64,000 nt of DNA from Streptomyces sp. B93 (GTDB lineage Bacteria; Actinomycetota; Actinomycetes; Streptomycetales; Streptomycetaceae): contig NZ_JAGPXL010000001.1 of assembly GCF_018070565.1 (NCBI RefSeq), forward strand, positions 434,001 to 498,000, given 5' to 3'. The notes beneath the pieces are model-generated. The model did not search any database, had not been told where the DNA came from, and worked only from the letters and a program-made list of their open reading frames with translations. Shown here in pieces: positions 55,202 through 63,374 of this stretch (positions are counted from its first letter, which is position 1; each line of letters starts with the position of its first letter). The translations under genes were made by a program, and so were the position numbers.

Positions 55202-55231
55202 CCCCCCTGGCGCACCGGGTGCGCCAGGGGG
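55202..55231. terminator. Terminator between haem oxygenase and a small secreted gene
   Basis: CCCCCTGGCGCA and TGCGCCAGGGGG pair around CCGGG, just after the hmuO stop and just before the convergent gene stop. Confidence 0.7.
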
Positions 55232-55247
55232 TTGAACGCCGCCCTGC

Positions 55248-55451
55248 TCAGTGATCGCCGTCGCAGCGGGCCCCGCCCCACCTCACCTCGGCGGTCTCCA
55301 TCTCGATCTCCCCGAAGTACGGGCTGCACGAGTGCCCCCCGTTGAACGGGAAGTGGTGCCCCCTGTCGTCACCGGCGAAGGCCGAGGCCGCGCCCCCGGC
55401 GGTCACGGCGACGGTCAGGGCGGCGGCGGCGAGAACAGAACGAATACGCAT
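55248..55451 (-). CDS. Small secreted protein
   Basis: A 67-residue preprotein. The signal peptide MRIRSVLAAAALTVAVTAGG ends near ASAFA. The mature ~41 residues are rich in His, Gly and acidic residues with two Cys (GHHFPFNGGHSCSPYFGEIE; WGGARCDGDH), which suggests one disulfide and perhaps metal binding. GAGAGG precedes ATG 55451. No family recognised. Confidence 0.65.
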   Translation of the reverse strand: MRIRSVLAAAALTVAVTAGGAASAFAGDDRGHHFPFNGGHSCSPYFGEIEMETAEVRWGGARCDGDH

Positions 55452-55541
55452 GAGACACCTCTCGTGGTGCGGGTCGGTCACGCCCAGAGGTCCCCGCTCG
55501 TCCCTCACCGCACACGCGGTTCCACCCGTACGGACGCCCGC

Positions 55542-56186
55542 TCAGCGCTCCAGCCGGACCCGACCGCCGATCTCGACCCACCCGTAGGGCTGCGGCGCGG
55601 TCAGGATCTGCGAGCCCGTCCCCTGGGTGATGTTCAGCGCCCGGCCCAGTGATTCGGTCAGCAACAGGGCGGCGGCCCCCGTCGCCTCGTCCTCCTCCAC
55701 CCCGTCCCCGCGCCCCGGGAAGGCCCGCGCCCGGACCCGCCCGGCGGCCTCGTCCTCCCAGGCCCAGGCGTAGATCCACTCCCCCGGGGGCGGCACCGCC
55801 AGGTCCTCCACCTCCCGGGCGGTCGCGTACTGCCGCAGGCTGCGCGGCGGCACCCACTCGGCCCGTGCCTCGATCCAGCTGAACTCCCCGTCCAGCCGGA
55901 CCCCCACCGCCCCGGCCGGCGTCACCAGCTCGGGCACGTCGAGCAGCCAGCCCGCGCCCACGCACGGATGACCGGCGAAGGGCAGCCGCACGCTCGGCGT
56001 CCAGATGTCGATGACGCCCCGCTCCGGATCGTCGACGAACACCGTCTCGCTGAAGCCCAGCTTCGCCGCCAGCGCCGCCCGGTCCGCCGCCTCGGGGATG
56101 CGCGCGCCCTCCCGGACGACACCGAGTTCCTTGCCGTATCCGCCGTTGGGCGCGCAGAAGACGCGCAGCACGTCATAGTCAGTCAC
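55542..56186 (-). CDS. PhzF-family isomerase/epimerase-like protein
   Basis: A 214-residue protein, shorter than the usual ~260-300. The catalytic Glu is in GFSETVFVDD, followed by RLPFAGHPCVGAGWLL (GHP motif). The second repeat has DEATGAAALLL and GTGSQILTAPQPYGWVEIGG. The middle segment seems reduced, so it may be an atypical member. GTG 56186 was chosen; TTG 56198 is possible. Substrate unknown. Confidence 0.8.
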   Translation of the reverse strand: MTDYDVLRVFCAPNGGYGKELGVVREGARIPEAADRAALAAKLGFSETVFVDDPERGVIDIWTPSVRLPFAGHPCVGAGWLLDVPELVTPAGAVGVRLDGEFSWIEARAEWVPPRSLRQYATAREVEDLAVPPPGEWIYAWAWEDEAAGRVRARAFPGRGDGVEEDEATGAAALLLTESLGRALNITQGTGSQILTAPQPYGWVEIGGRVRLER

Positions 56187-56206
56187 GGCGGCATTCAAGC
56201 ATCACG

Positions 56207-56244
56207 GACGGGCCCCTTCCGCCGGTCGGCGGAAGGGGCCCGTC
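56207..56244. terminator. 18-bp stem terminator after the second HtaA gene
   Basis: GACGGGCCCCTTCCGCCG and its exact complement with a 2-nt centre, 14 bp after the HtaA stop on the minus strand. Confidence 0.7.
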
Positions 56245-56257
56245 GCGGACTGTCCCG

Positions 56258-57772
56258 TCACGCCTCGCTGCGCCTGCGGCGGACCGCCAGTACGACCCCC
56301 GCACCGCCCACGACCGCCACCGCGGCGGCGGTACCGAGCCCCGCCACCGGAACGCCCGCCCCGGTGGCGGCGAGCCCACCGGTCACCGTGGAGCCGGTGA
56401 CACCGCCCGTGGTGGTGGACCCGGTGCCCGTACCGCCACCGGTGCCCGTGCCGCCGCCGGAGGACGAACCACCGTCAGGCAGCTGGGCGTCGGCACTCAG
56501 TGCCACGGACAGGTCGACGGGGTCCAGTGCGGTCCCGGCCGGGTAGAAGCCGCCGAAGGCCTCGGCCCCGGCCTCGGTCAGCTCGGCGGTGACGTCGTCC
56601 AGGGTGACGACGTCGTCCTCGGCGGTGAGGCCAGCCGCGTCGGCGGTCAGCTCGGCGAGGACGACGTCCGGCGACTCCTCCCCCAGGCTGGTGACGTCGG
56701 CGACGAGTTCCCCGCCCTCCCCGTCGAAGGCGACCTTCAGGTCACTGAGCGTCAGGTCGAGCCCGTACGTCCCGCCCTGCTGGTGCCCCCTGAAGTTCAC
56801 GGCCCCCTCGAAGACGGCCGAGAGCTTCTCCCCGTCGAAGGTGCCGGTGGCGTCGACGAACGTGAACACCCCGTTGTCCGAGGCCTGCGAGGCGCCCCCG
56901 GAGACCGAGATCTCCCCGCGCGCCACCCCGTCGACGACATACGCGCGGAAGGACTCCTTGACGCCCCAGACGAGCTTCCCGTCGACGATGCCGTCCTCGG
57001 CGGGAGCCTTGGTGGTGGCGCTGACGGACGGCGACGCGGAGGGAGACGACGTGGCGGTGGCCGACGGCGACACGGACCCGGTGCCGGACGGCGACGCGGA
57101 GGGCGACGGCGACTGGCTCACCGTCTCACTCGCGGTCCCGGAGGGCGTCCCCGAAGGCGTCGCGGACTCCGGCTCCGACTCGCTCGCGCTGGGCGTCGGC
57201 GACTGCTTCCGCACGACGGTCAGCGGGTCCCCCGCCGCCCCGGCGTAGCTCGCGCTGCCGAAGACCTCCGCCGCCTCAGCGGTCAGCGTCGTCGCCATGT
57301 CGGTCATGGCCCGGGTCACGGTGACCTCGGCCAGCGGCACGTCCTCACTGGTCGTGCCGTCCCTGGTGACATCGGCGGTGATCTCGGCGCTGCCGCTGTC
57401 GAACCACACGTCGGACAGGGAGACGGCGAACCCGTGCGCCTTGGACTCGATGTGCAGAGCGCCCTCGAACCCCAGCGAGACGGCGTGCGACGTGGAGTCG
57501 TAGCTCCCCGTGCCGTTGACGAAGGTGAACGCCCCGTTCCCCTCGGCCTGCGAGGCCCCGCCCTCGGCGGTGAAGGTACCGGCGGCGAAGGTGGCCACAT
57601 AGGTCCGGTACGACTGCTTGATGCCCCAGGTCAACTCGTAACCGGTGAGCGGCACTTCGGCCGCATAGGCGCTCGTGGCACCCAGGACGCCGACGCCGCC
57701 GACCCCCAGCGCGGCGGCGGTCGCCACGGCGGCGGCGAGGACGGTGGTACGGCGACGGGATCTGGTCGGCAT
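56258..57772 (-). CDS. HtaA-domain haem-binding protein with LAxTG sorting signal
   Basis: A 504-residue surface protein. After a signal peptide (ending AYAAE) come two HtaA haem-binding domains, starting YELTWGIKQSYRTYV (~40) and LVWGVKESFRAYV (~265). They are separated by a Ser/Pro/Thr linker (about 205-260, SPSPSASPSGTGS-like repeats). The C-terminus has a Gly/Thr spacer, LAATG, a helix (LGTAAAVAVVGGAGVVLAV) and RRRR. That is a class E sortase signal, so the protein should be linked to the wall. AAGGAG precedes ATG 57772. Second gene of the HtaA pair. Confidence 0.88.
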   Translation of the reverse strand: MPTRSRRRTTVLAAAVATAAALGVGGVGVLGATSAYAAEVPLTGYELTWGIKQSYRTYVATFAAGTFTAEGGASQAEGNGAFTFVNGTGSYDSTSHAVSLGFEGALHIESKAHGFAVSLSDVWFDSGSAEITADVTRDGTTSEDVPLAEVTVTRAMTDMATTLTAEAAEVFGSASYAGAAGDPLTVVRKQSPTPSASESEPESATPSGTPSGTASETVSQSPSPSASPSGTGSVSPSATATSSPSASPSVSATTKAPAEDGIVDGKLVWGVKESFRAYVVDGVARGEISVSGGASQASDNGVFTFVDATGTFDGEKLSAVFEGAVNFRGHQQGGTYGLDLTLSDLKVAFDGEGGELVADVTSLGEESPDVVLAELTADAAGLTAEDDVVTLDDVTAELTEAGAEAFGGFYPAGTALDPVDLSVALSADAQLPDGGSSSGGGTGTGGGTGTGSTTTGGVTGSTVTGGLAATGAGVPVAGLGTAAAVAVVGGAGVVLAVRRRRSEA

Positions 57773-57797
57773 GGTCGGATGTCTCCTTGTGATCAGG

Positions 57798-59222
57798 TCA
57801 GTTGTCTTCGGTGGTGCCGTGCGCCGCGGCACGCCGCCGTTGGCGCAGGACGAACGCGCCCACCGCGGCGACGAGCAGCACGCCACCCGCTCCGAGCCCC
57901 GCCACCAGGGACGGGGACACTCCGTCGCCACCCGACGCGCCGGCCACGGGCTGGGCGGAGGCGGACGGCGTCGGCTCGGGCTCGGGCGTGGCTGAACTGC
58001 CGAGGTCCGGCAGGGCGGGCAGCTCCGCGTCCTCGGCCACGGCGACGGCGACCGACACGGGGTCCATGGCGGTACCGGCCCGGTACATCCCCCCGAAGGC
58101 CCGCGCCCCCTTCCCGGTGAGCGTCGCGGGCGCCTCGCTCACGGCGACGAGCCCGTCCTCCAGTGCCAGTTCGTCGGCGGCGAAGGTGACCAACGGCACC
58201 CTCGTCCCGCTGAACTCCGCACCGGCGACGTCGGCGTAGAGCGTGCCCTCGCCGTCCTCGACCACGGCACGGACCCGGCTCAACCGGAGATCGAGGCCGT
58301 GCTCACCGGTGAAGCGCACGGCACCCTCGAAGGCGGCCCGCAGTTCACCGTCGTCGTACGTGCCCCGGCCACCGGGGAAGCGGAACAGCGCGCCGCCGTC
58401 CTCGGCACCGCCGGACAGGGCCCACCTGCCGCGGGCGATGTCACCGGTGACGTACTCCCGGAAGGTGCGCCGTACACCCCAGTCGACGACCCCGTCCTCG
58501 ACGGCCTTGCCGGGAACGGCGGTTGGCTTGGTCCCGGTGGACTTCGACGGGGTGGGTGAGGCGCTGGTGGGGGTGGGTGCGGCGGTGGTGGCCGCGACGA
58601 TGTCCGCGGAGAGGCTCACCGGGTCCAGCGCGGTCCCGGCGGTGTAGTACCCCGCGAAGGACCGGGCGCCCTGCGCGGTGAGGGTGGCGGGGAGGTTGTT
58701 GAGGACGACGCCGGTCCCGCCGCCCCTCAGGTCGACACCGCCGAGCGAGAGCGTGGCGAACGGGACCTGTGAGGACGAGGTGACGACCCCGCTGCCGCGC
58801 GCCTTGCTGACGATGTCGACGTACAGGGTCCCGCCGTTCCCGGCGAGCCGGACGCTGGGGTTGCTGATCGTCAGGTCGAGCTGGTGGCCGCCGTCGCCCT
58901 CCCGGTGCCCGAGGAAGTGGACGCCTCCGGAGAAGGCGGCGGTAAACGCGCCGGTGCCGGCGTCGTACGTGCCGCGGGCCGAGTGGAAGCGGAACTGGTT
59001 CTGGCCCACGGTGGCCGCGCCGCCGGTGAGGGAGTAACTGCCCTGCGCGACGGGGCCGGTGACATAGCTCTGGAAGGAGGACTTGATGCCCCAGTCCAGC
59101 CGCCCGCCCTGCACGGTACCGCTCGCGGCCTGTGCGGGGCCCGCCGGGAGCAGGGCCCCGAGGACGGCGAGACAGAGCGCGACGAGGGCGCCGTACCGGC
59201 GTGGTGGCGGGGGTGGGGACAC
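57798..59222 (-). CDS. HtaA-domain haem-binding protein, membrane-anchored
   Basis: A 474-residue exported protein. The signal peptide ends GPAQAAS. Two HtaA domains start LDWGIKSSFQSYV (~40) and VDWGVRRTFREYV (~250), with HFLGHREGDGGHQLDLTI in the first (candidate haem-contact His residues). A Thr/Pro linker lies at 215-240. The C-terminus has one membrane helix (VAGLGAGGVLLVAAVGAFVL) and a basic tail but no sortase motif, so it stays in the membrane. GGAGG precedes GTG 59222. An iron box lies 57 bp upstream, shared with the divergent hmuTUV. Confidence 0.88.
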   Translation of the reverse strand: MSPPPPPRRYGALVALCLAVLGALLPAGPAQAASGTVQGGRLDWGIKSSFQSYVTGPVAQGSYSLTGGAATVGQNQFRFHSARGTYDAGTGAFTAAFSGGVHFLGHREGDGGHQLDLTISNPSVRLAGNGGTLYVDIVSKARGSGVVTSSSQVPFATLSLGGVDLRGGGTGVVLNNLPATLTAQGARSFAGYYTAGTALDPVSLSADIVAATTAAPTPTSASPTPSKSTGTKPTAVPGKAVEDGVVDWGVRRTFREYVTGDIARGRWALSGGAEDGGALFRFPGGRGTYDDGELRAAFEGAVRFTGEHGLDLRLSRVRAVVEDGEGTLYADVAGAEFSGTRVPLVTFAADELALEDGLVAVSEAPATLTGKGARAFGGMYRAGTAMDPVSVAVAVAEDAELPALPDLGSSATPEPEPTPSASAQPVAGASGGDGVSPSLVAGLGAGGVLLVAAVGAFVLRQRRRAAAHGTTEDN

Positions 59223-59278
59223 GGGAGACCTCCAACAGGGCGCGGGGAACCAGCGCCGCCCCCAAGGAGCCCAGCTGG

Positions 59279-59297
59279 CAAGGTAAGGCTAACCTAA
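59279..59297. promoter_or_regulatory. DmdR/IdeR iron box between htaA and hmuTUV
   Basis: CAAGGTAAGGCTAACCTAA matches most positions of the iron-box consensus and lies in the 136-bp divergent promoter region, so one repressor site can control both directions. Confidence 0.8.
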
Positions 59298-59358
59298 GTT
59301 CCATCGGGGGATTCCGGAAGGTCCGGATCACGCCCGCTGCGGAGAGGACGGGACGACC

Positions 59359-60378
59359 GTGCGAGGCACACGCACACGACTGATCGGCGCCCTGCTGGCG
59401 GTTTTTGCCCTGACGGCGACGGCGGCCTGCACCACGGCCGCCACCGACACGGGAGGGAGCGGCGGCGAGGGCGGCCCGCCCCCGTCGACCGTCAACCGGG
59501 TGGAGCCCCTGGAGAACCCCGCGGCCCCCGCCCTCCCCGCCACCACCACGTCCTCAGACGGCAGGAAGGTGACGGTCCGCCGGGCCGACCGCGTGGTCCC
59601 CCTCTCCGGCGGCCTCAGCGAGATCGTCTTCAGCCTCGGCCTCGGCGACCGCGTCGTCGCCCGTGACATCTCCACCACCTTCGCGCAGGCGGCGGACCTG
59701 CCCCTGGTCACCCGCGCCCACGACGTCTCCGCCGAGAGCGTGCTGTCGCTGCGCCCGGACCTCGTCCTCGCCGAGGAGACGACCGGCCCGGCCGAGGCGA
59801 TGCGGCAGATCCGCGACGCCGGGGTCCCGGTCCTCGTGGTCGCCCCGGCGCACGGCCTCGACGACGTGGGCCCCCGCATCCGGTCCGTCGCGGCGGCCCT
59901 CGGCGTGCCGTCCGCCGGAGAACGGCTCACGGAACGCTCCGAGCGGCGCATCACCGCCGTACGCGAGCGGGTCCCCGCCGAGGACCCGAAGCCCCGCGTC
60001 GCCTTCCTCTACCTGCGCGGCTCCGCCTCCGTCTACCTGATCGGCGGCAGGGACTCCGGCGCCACCTCGCTCATCGAGGCGGCCGGGGCCGTGGACGCCG
60101 GGGTCGAGTCGGGCCTGACCAAGGACTTCACCGCCCTCACCAGCGAGGCCCTGGTGAAGGCCGCGCCGGACGCGATCCTCGTCATGAGCAAGGGCCTCGA
60201 GTCGGTCGGCGGCATCGACGGCCTGGCGGAGATCCCGGGCATCGCCCAGACCCCGGCGGGCATGGACCGCAGGGTCGCCTCCATCGAGGACGGCGTGCTG
60301 CTCACCTACGGCCCGCGCACCGACCAGGTCCTGGAGTCGTTCGTCGACCAGCTCCACGCACCGGGCGGTGGCGCATGA
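59359..60378 (+). CDS. hmuT: Haem ABC transporter substrate-binding lipoprotein
   Basis: A 339-residue lipoprotein; the lipobox LTATAAC gives Cys24. The mature part is a class III binding protein: RVVPLSGGLSEIVFSLGLGD, then VVARDISTTF, SLRPDLVLAEETTGPAEAMR and a second lobe VAFLYLRGSASVYLIGG. It takes haem from the HtaA proteins and delivers it to HmuU. GTG 59359. The stop overlaps hmuU as ATGA. Confidence 0.9.
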   Translation: MRGTRTRLIGALLAVFALTATAACTTAATDTGGSGGEGGPPPSTVNRVEPLENPAAPALPATTTSSDGRKVTVRRADRVVPLSGGLSEIVFSLGLGDRVVARDISTTFAQAADLPLVTRAHDVSAESVLSLRPDLVLAEETTGPAEAMRQIRDAGVPVLVVAPAHGLDDVGPRIRSVAAALGVPSAGERLTERSERRITAVRERVPAEDPKPRVAFLYLRGSASVYLIGGRDSGATSLIEAAGAVDAGVESGLTKDFTALTSEALVKAAPDAILVMSKGLESVGGIDGLAEIPGIAQTPAGMDRRVASIEDGVLLTYGPRTDQVLESFVDQLHAPGGGA

Positions 60379-61463
60379 CGGTGCTCGACAAGGCGCCCCC
60401 GCGGGCCGCGACCGACCCCGCCCCGCGCCGGAGACGCCGAGGCACCGCCTGGCTGCTCACCGCCGCCCTGCTGACCGCCCTGCTCGTGCTCGTGCCCGTC
60501 GCCGGGAGCACCGGCGCCTACCCGGTCCCCGCCGGTGACGTCATCGCCTCCGTGCTGCACCGGGCCCACCTCGGCGGCGGCGAACTGGACCGGGTGGCCG
60601 AGTCGGTGCTGTGGAACGTCCGCTTCCCGCGCATCGTCCTCGCCGTGCTCATCGGCGCCTCCCTCGGCTGCGCGGGCGCGCTCATGCAGGGCGTTTTCGG
60701 CAACCCGCTCGCCGAACCCGGCACCATCGGCGTCTCCCTGGGCGCGGCGGTCGGCGCGGTCGCCGCGATCTCGCTGGGCCTGGACTTCCTCGGCAACTGG
60801 ACGCTCCCGGCGCTGGCGTTCGTGGCCGGACTCGGCACCGTACTGCTGGTCTACTCGATGTCCCGGGCGGGCGGCCGTACGGAGGTCGTCACGCTGATCC
60901 TCACCGGGATCGCGGTGAACGCGTTCGCCGGGGCGCTCGTCGGGCTGTTCATCTTCCTCGCCGACACCGCGGCCGTGAACCAGATCGCCTTCTGGCAGCT
61001 CGGCTCCCTCTCCCAGGCCACCTGGCCCAAGGTGCTCGCCGTACTGCCGTGCGCGGCGCTCGGACTCGGGCTCGCCCCGCTGTACGCGCGCCGCCTGGAC
61101 CTGCTCGCGCTCGGCGACCGGTCCGCACGGCACCTCGGCGTCGACGTGGAACGGCTGCGGATCAGGCTGATCCTGATCGTGGCGCTGCTGACGGCGGCCG
61201 CGGTCAGCGTCTCCGGGGTGATCGGCTTCGTCGGTCTCGTCGTACCGCACCTGCTGCGGATGGTGGCGGGTCCCGGCCACCGCTTCCTCGTCCCCGGCAG
61301 CGCGCTGGGCGGCGCGGTGGTGCTGCTCGCCGCCGACCTCGCGGCCCGCACCCTCGCCGCGCCCGCCGAGCTGCCGCTCGGGGTGCTCACCGCCCTGGTG
61401 GGCAGCCCGTTCTTCTTCTGGCTGCTGCGCCGCACCCGCCGCCAGCAGGGAGGCTGGGCCTGA
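60375..61463 (+). CDS. hmuU: Haem ABC transporter permease (FecCD family)
   Basis: A 362-residue permease with about ten helices. Motifs are RFPRIVLAVLIGASLGCAGA, then LMQGVFGNPLAEPGTIGVSL at helix 2-3, and GVIGFVGLVVPHLLRMVAGP near the C-terminus (ATPase-contact region). It overlaps hmuT by four bases and hmuV by one, so all three are coupled. Confidence 0.92.
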   Translation: MTVLDKAPPRAATDPAPRRRRRGTAWLLTAALLTALLVLVPVAGSTGAYPVPAGDVIASVLHRAHLGGGELDRVAESVLWNVRFPRIVLAVLIGASLGCAGALMQGVFGNPLAEPGTIGVSLGAAVGAVAAISLGLDFLGNWTLPALAFVAGLGTVLLVYSMSRAGGRTEVVTLILTGIAVNAFAGALVGLFIFLADTAAVNQIAFWQLGSLSQATWPKVLAVLPCAALGLGLAPLYARRLDLLALGDRSARHLGVDVERLRIRLILIVALLTAAAVSVSGVIGFVGLVVPHLLRMVAGPGHRFLVPGSALGGAVVLLAADLAARTLAAPAELPLGVLTALVGSPFFFWLLRRTRRQQGGWA

Positions 61464-62290
61464 TGCCGCTGTTCCGCACCCGCCGGCCCCTGCCGCCGCC
61501 CGCGCCCGTCCCCGGCGACGTCCTCGCCGAGGCGTCCGCGCTCCGGGTCCGCCTCAGCGCCCGCACCGTCCTCGACGGCGTCGACATCGCCGCCCGCGCG
61601 GGCGAGGTGCTGGCGCTGGTCGGCCCCAACGGGGCGGGGAAGTCGACCCTGTTGAGCGCCCTGGCCGCCGATGTCCCGCCCGCGGCGGGCGTCGTACGGC
61701 TCCACGGCCGCCCGGCGTCGGACTGGTCCGCGCCCGAACTCGCCCTGCGCCGTGCGATGTTGCCGCAGGCGGCGGCGCTGTCGTTCCCGTTCACCGTGGC
61801 GGACGTCGTCCGCATGGGCCGCGCCCCGTGGGCCGGGACCGACGCGGAGGAGCAGGACGACGCGGCGGTGGCCGCGGCGATGGCGGCGACGGAGGTCACC
61901 GGCTTCGCCGTACGCCCGTTCTCCGCGCTCAGCGGCGGCGAACGCGCCCGGGTGGCGCTGGCCCGGGTGCTCGCCCAGCGCGCCCCGCTGCTCCTGCTCG
62001 ACGAACCGACCGCCGCGCTCGACCTCCGGCACCAGGAACTGGTGCTGCGGTTGTGCCGGGAGCGGGCGGGCGCCGGGGACGCGGTCGTCGTCGTCCTGCA
62101 CGACCTCGGGCTCGCCGCGGCCCACGCCCACCGGGTCGCGGTGCTGCACGCGGGCCGGGTCGCGGCGGACGGCCCGCCCCAGGAGGTGTTCTCCGAGGGG
62201 CTGTTGTCGAAGGTCTACGACCAGCCGGTGGAGGTGCTGCCGCATCCGCGCACCGGCGCGGTGCTGGTGACCCCACGACGGGACTCGTGA
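61463..62290 (+). CDS. hmuV: Haem ABC transporter ATPase
   Basis: A 275-residue ATPase: Walker A GPNGAGKSTLL, Q-loop MLPQAAALSFPFTVADVVRM, signature LSGGERARVALARVL, Walker B LLLLDEPTAALDL and switch His in VVLHDLGLAAAHAH. The start overlaps the hmuU stop (TGATG). It powers haem import; the freed haem is the substrate of HmuO. Confidence 0.93.
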   Translation: MPLFRTRRPLPPPAPVPGDVLAEASALRVRLSARTVLDGVDIAARAGEVLALVGPNGAGKSTLLSALAADVPPAAGVVRLHGRPASDWSAPELALRRAMLPQAAALSFPFTVADVVRMGRAPWAGTDAEEQDDAAVAAAMAATEVTGFAVRPFSALSGGERARVALARVLAQRAPLLLLDEPTAALDLRHQELVLRLCRERAGAGDAVVVVLHDLGLAAAHAHRVAVLHAGRVAADGPPQEVFSEGLLSKVYDQPVEVLPHPRTGAVLVTPRRDS

Positions 62291-62351
62291 CACCCCGCCC
62301 CGACGGCCCCGGTAGGGTTCGGCTCCGGGAAGGGGAAGGTGAGGGAGCCCG

Positions 62352-63344
62352 ATGAGCCCCAGAAGCAGGGTCCGCGGACGTCGCCGCAGCGCGCTGATAG
62401 CCGCCTCGGTGACCACTTTGTCGTTGACGGCGAGCGGGTGCGTGGTGGTGCACGGGGAGCGCGAGGTGCTCCCCGCGGCGACCCGCGCCGAAGCCGCCCA
62501 GGCGCTGCGGCAGTTCACGTCCGCGTACAACAAGGCGGACGAGGCCTACGACAGCTCCCTCGACGCCGACTACGTCACCGGCGCCCTCGCCGACATCGAC
62601 AAGGCCCGGCTCACCGCCGGCCGCGCCAACAACCCGGGCGGGAACCCGTCGCACACCCCGCTGGAGCTGACGGACGCCGAGTTCGCCATCCCGAAGAAGG
62701 CGGGCTGGCCCCGCTGGTTCGTCGCGGACGCCGAGGGCAACAAGGGCGGTTCGGCGCGCTGGCTGCTGGTGTTCACCCGGGACTCGCTCGACGAGCCGTG
62801 GCAGGTGTCGTTCCTGACGCTGGTCGCGGCCGGGAAGGTGCCGGAGTTCAGGACGGACGCGGACGGCTGGGCCGAGCCGGTGGCCGCCGGCTCCGACGGG
62901 CTGGCCGTCTCCCCGGACGAACTGAGCAAGGAGTACACGACCTACCTCAAGGACGGCGAAGACACCTTCGAGCCCGGCACCCACACCACCGAGTGGCGTG
63001 CCAAGCGGGAGAAGAACGCCACCCGGCCGGGCCTCGCGACGCAGTACATCGACGAGCCGCTGACCAACGGCGACTACGCGCCGGTGGCGCTGCGCACCGC
63101 GGACGGCGGGGCGGCGGTCTTCTTCGCCACCCGCCACTTCGAGCGGCAGACGGCCGCGCCCGGCACCTCCGTGCCCGCGCCGAACGACAGCGTGCTGGCG
63201 CTGACCAAGGGCGAGATCAAGCAGTCGCTGACGATGGAGTTCGTGTCGAACCAACTCGTCCTCGACCCGGCGCGGGGCTCGGGCGAGCAGCGGGTGCGGG
63301 TGCTGGGGCGGATTCAGGGGCTGACGGCGGCGCAGGGCGAGTAG
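62352..63344 (+). CDS. Lipoprotein of unknown function
   Basis: A 330-residue lipoprotein. The basic start and LTASGC give Cys30. The mature protein has a helical start (AAQALRQFTSAYNKADEAYD) and a beta-rich remainder (GWPRWFVADAEGN, RWLLVFTRDSLDEPWQVSFL). No enzyme motif is seen. It follows hmuV by 61 bp in the same direction, but its own promoter is possible, so a haem role should not be assumed. Confidence 0.75.
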   Translation: MSPRSRVRGRRRSALIAASVTTLSLTASGCVVVHGEREVLPAATRAEAAQALRQFTSAYNKADEAYDSSLDADYVTGALADIDKARLTAGRANNPGGNPSHTPLELTDAEFAIPKKAGWPRWFVADAEGNKGGSARWLLVFTRDSLDEPWQVSFLTLVAAGKVPEFRTDADGWAEPVAAGSDGLAVSPDELSKEYTTYLKDGEDTFEPGTHTTEWRAKREKNATRPGLATQYIDEPLTNGDYAPVALRTADGGAAVFFATRHFERQTAAPGTSVPAPNDSVLALTKGEIKQSLTMEFVSNQLVLDPARGSGEQRVRVLGRIQGLTAAQGE

Positions 63345-63374
63345 GGCGGGCAGGGCCGCTGCCCCGCGGTCGGC

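Noticed and set aside
57000..57190. Repeats in the HtaA gene
   Set aside because: They encode a Ser/Pro/Thr wall-spanning linker, normal for surface proteins.
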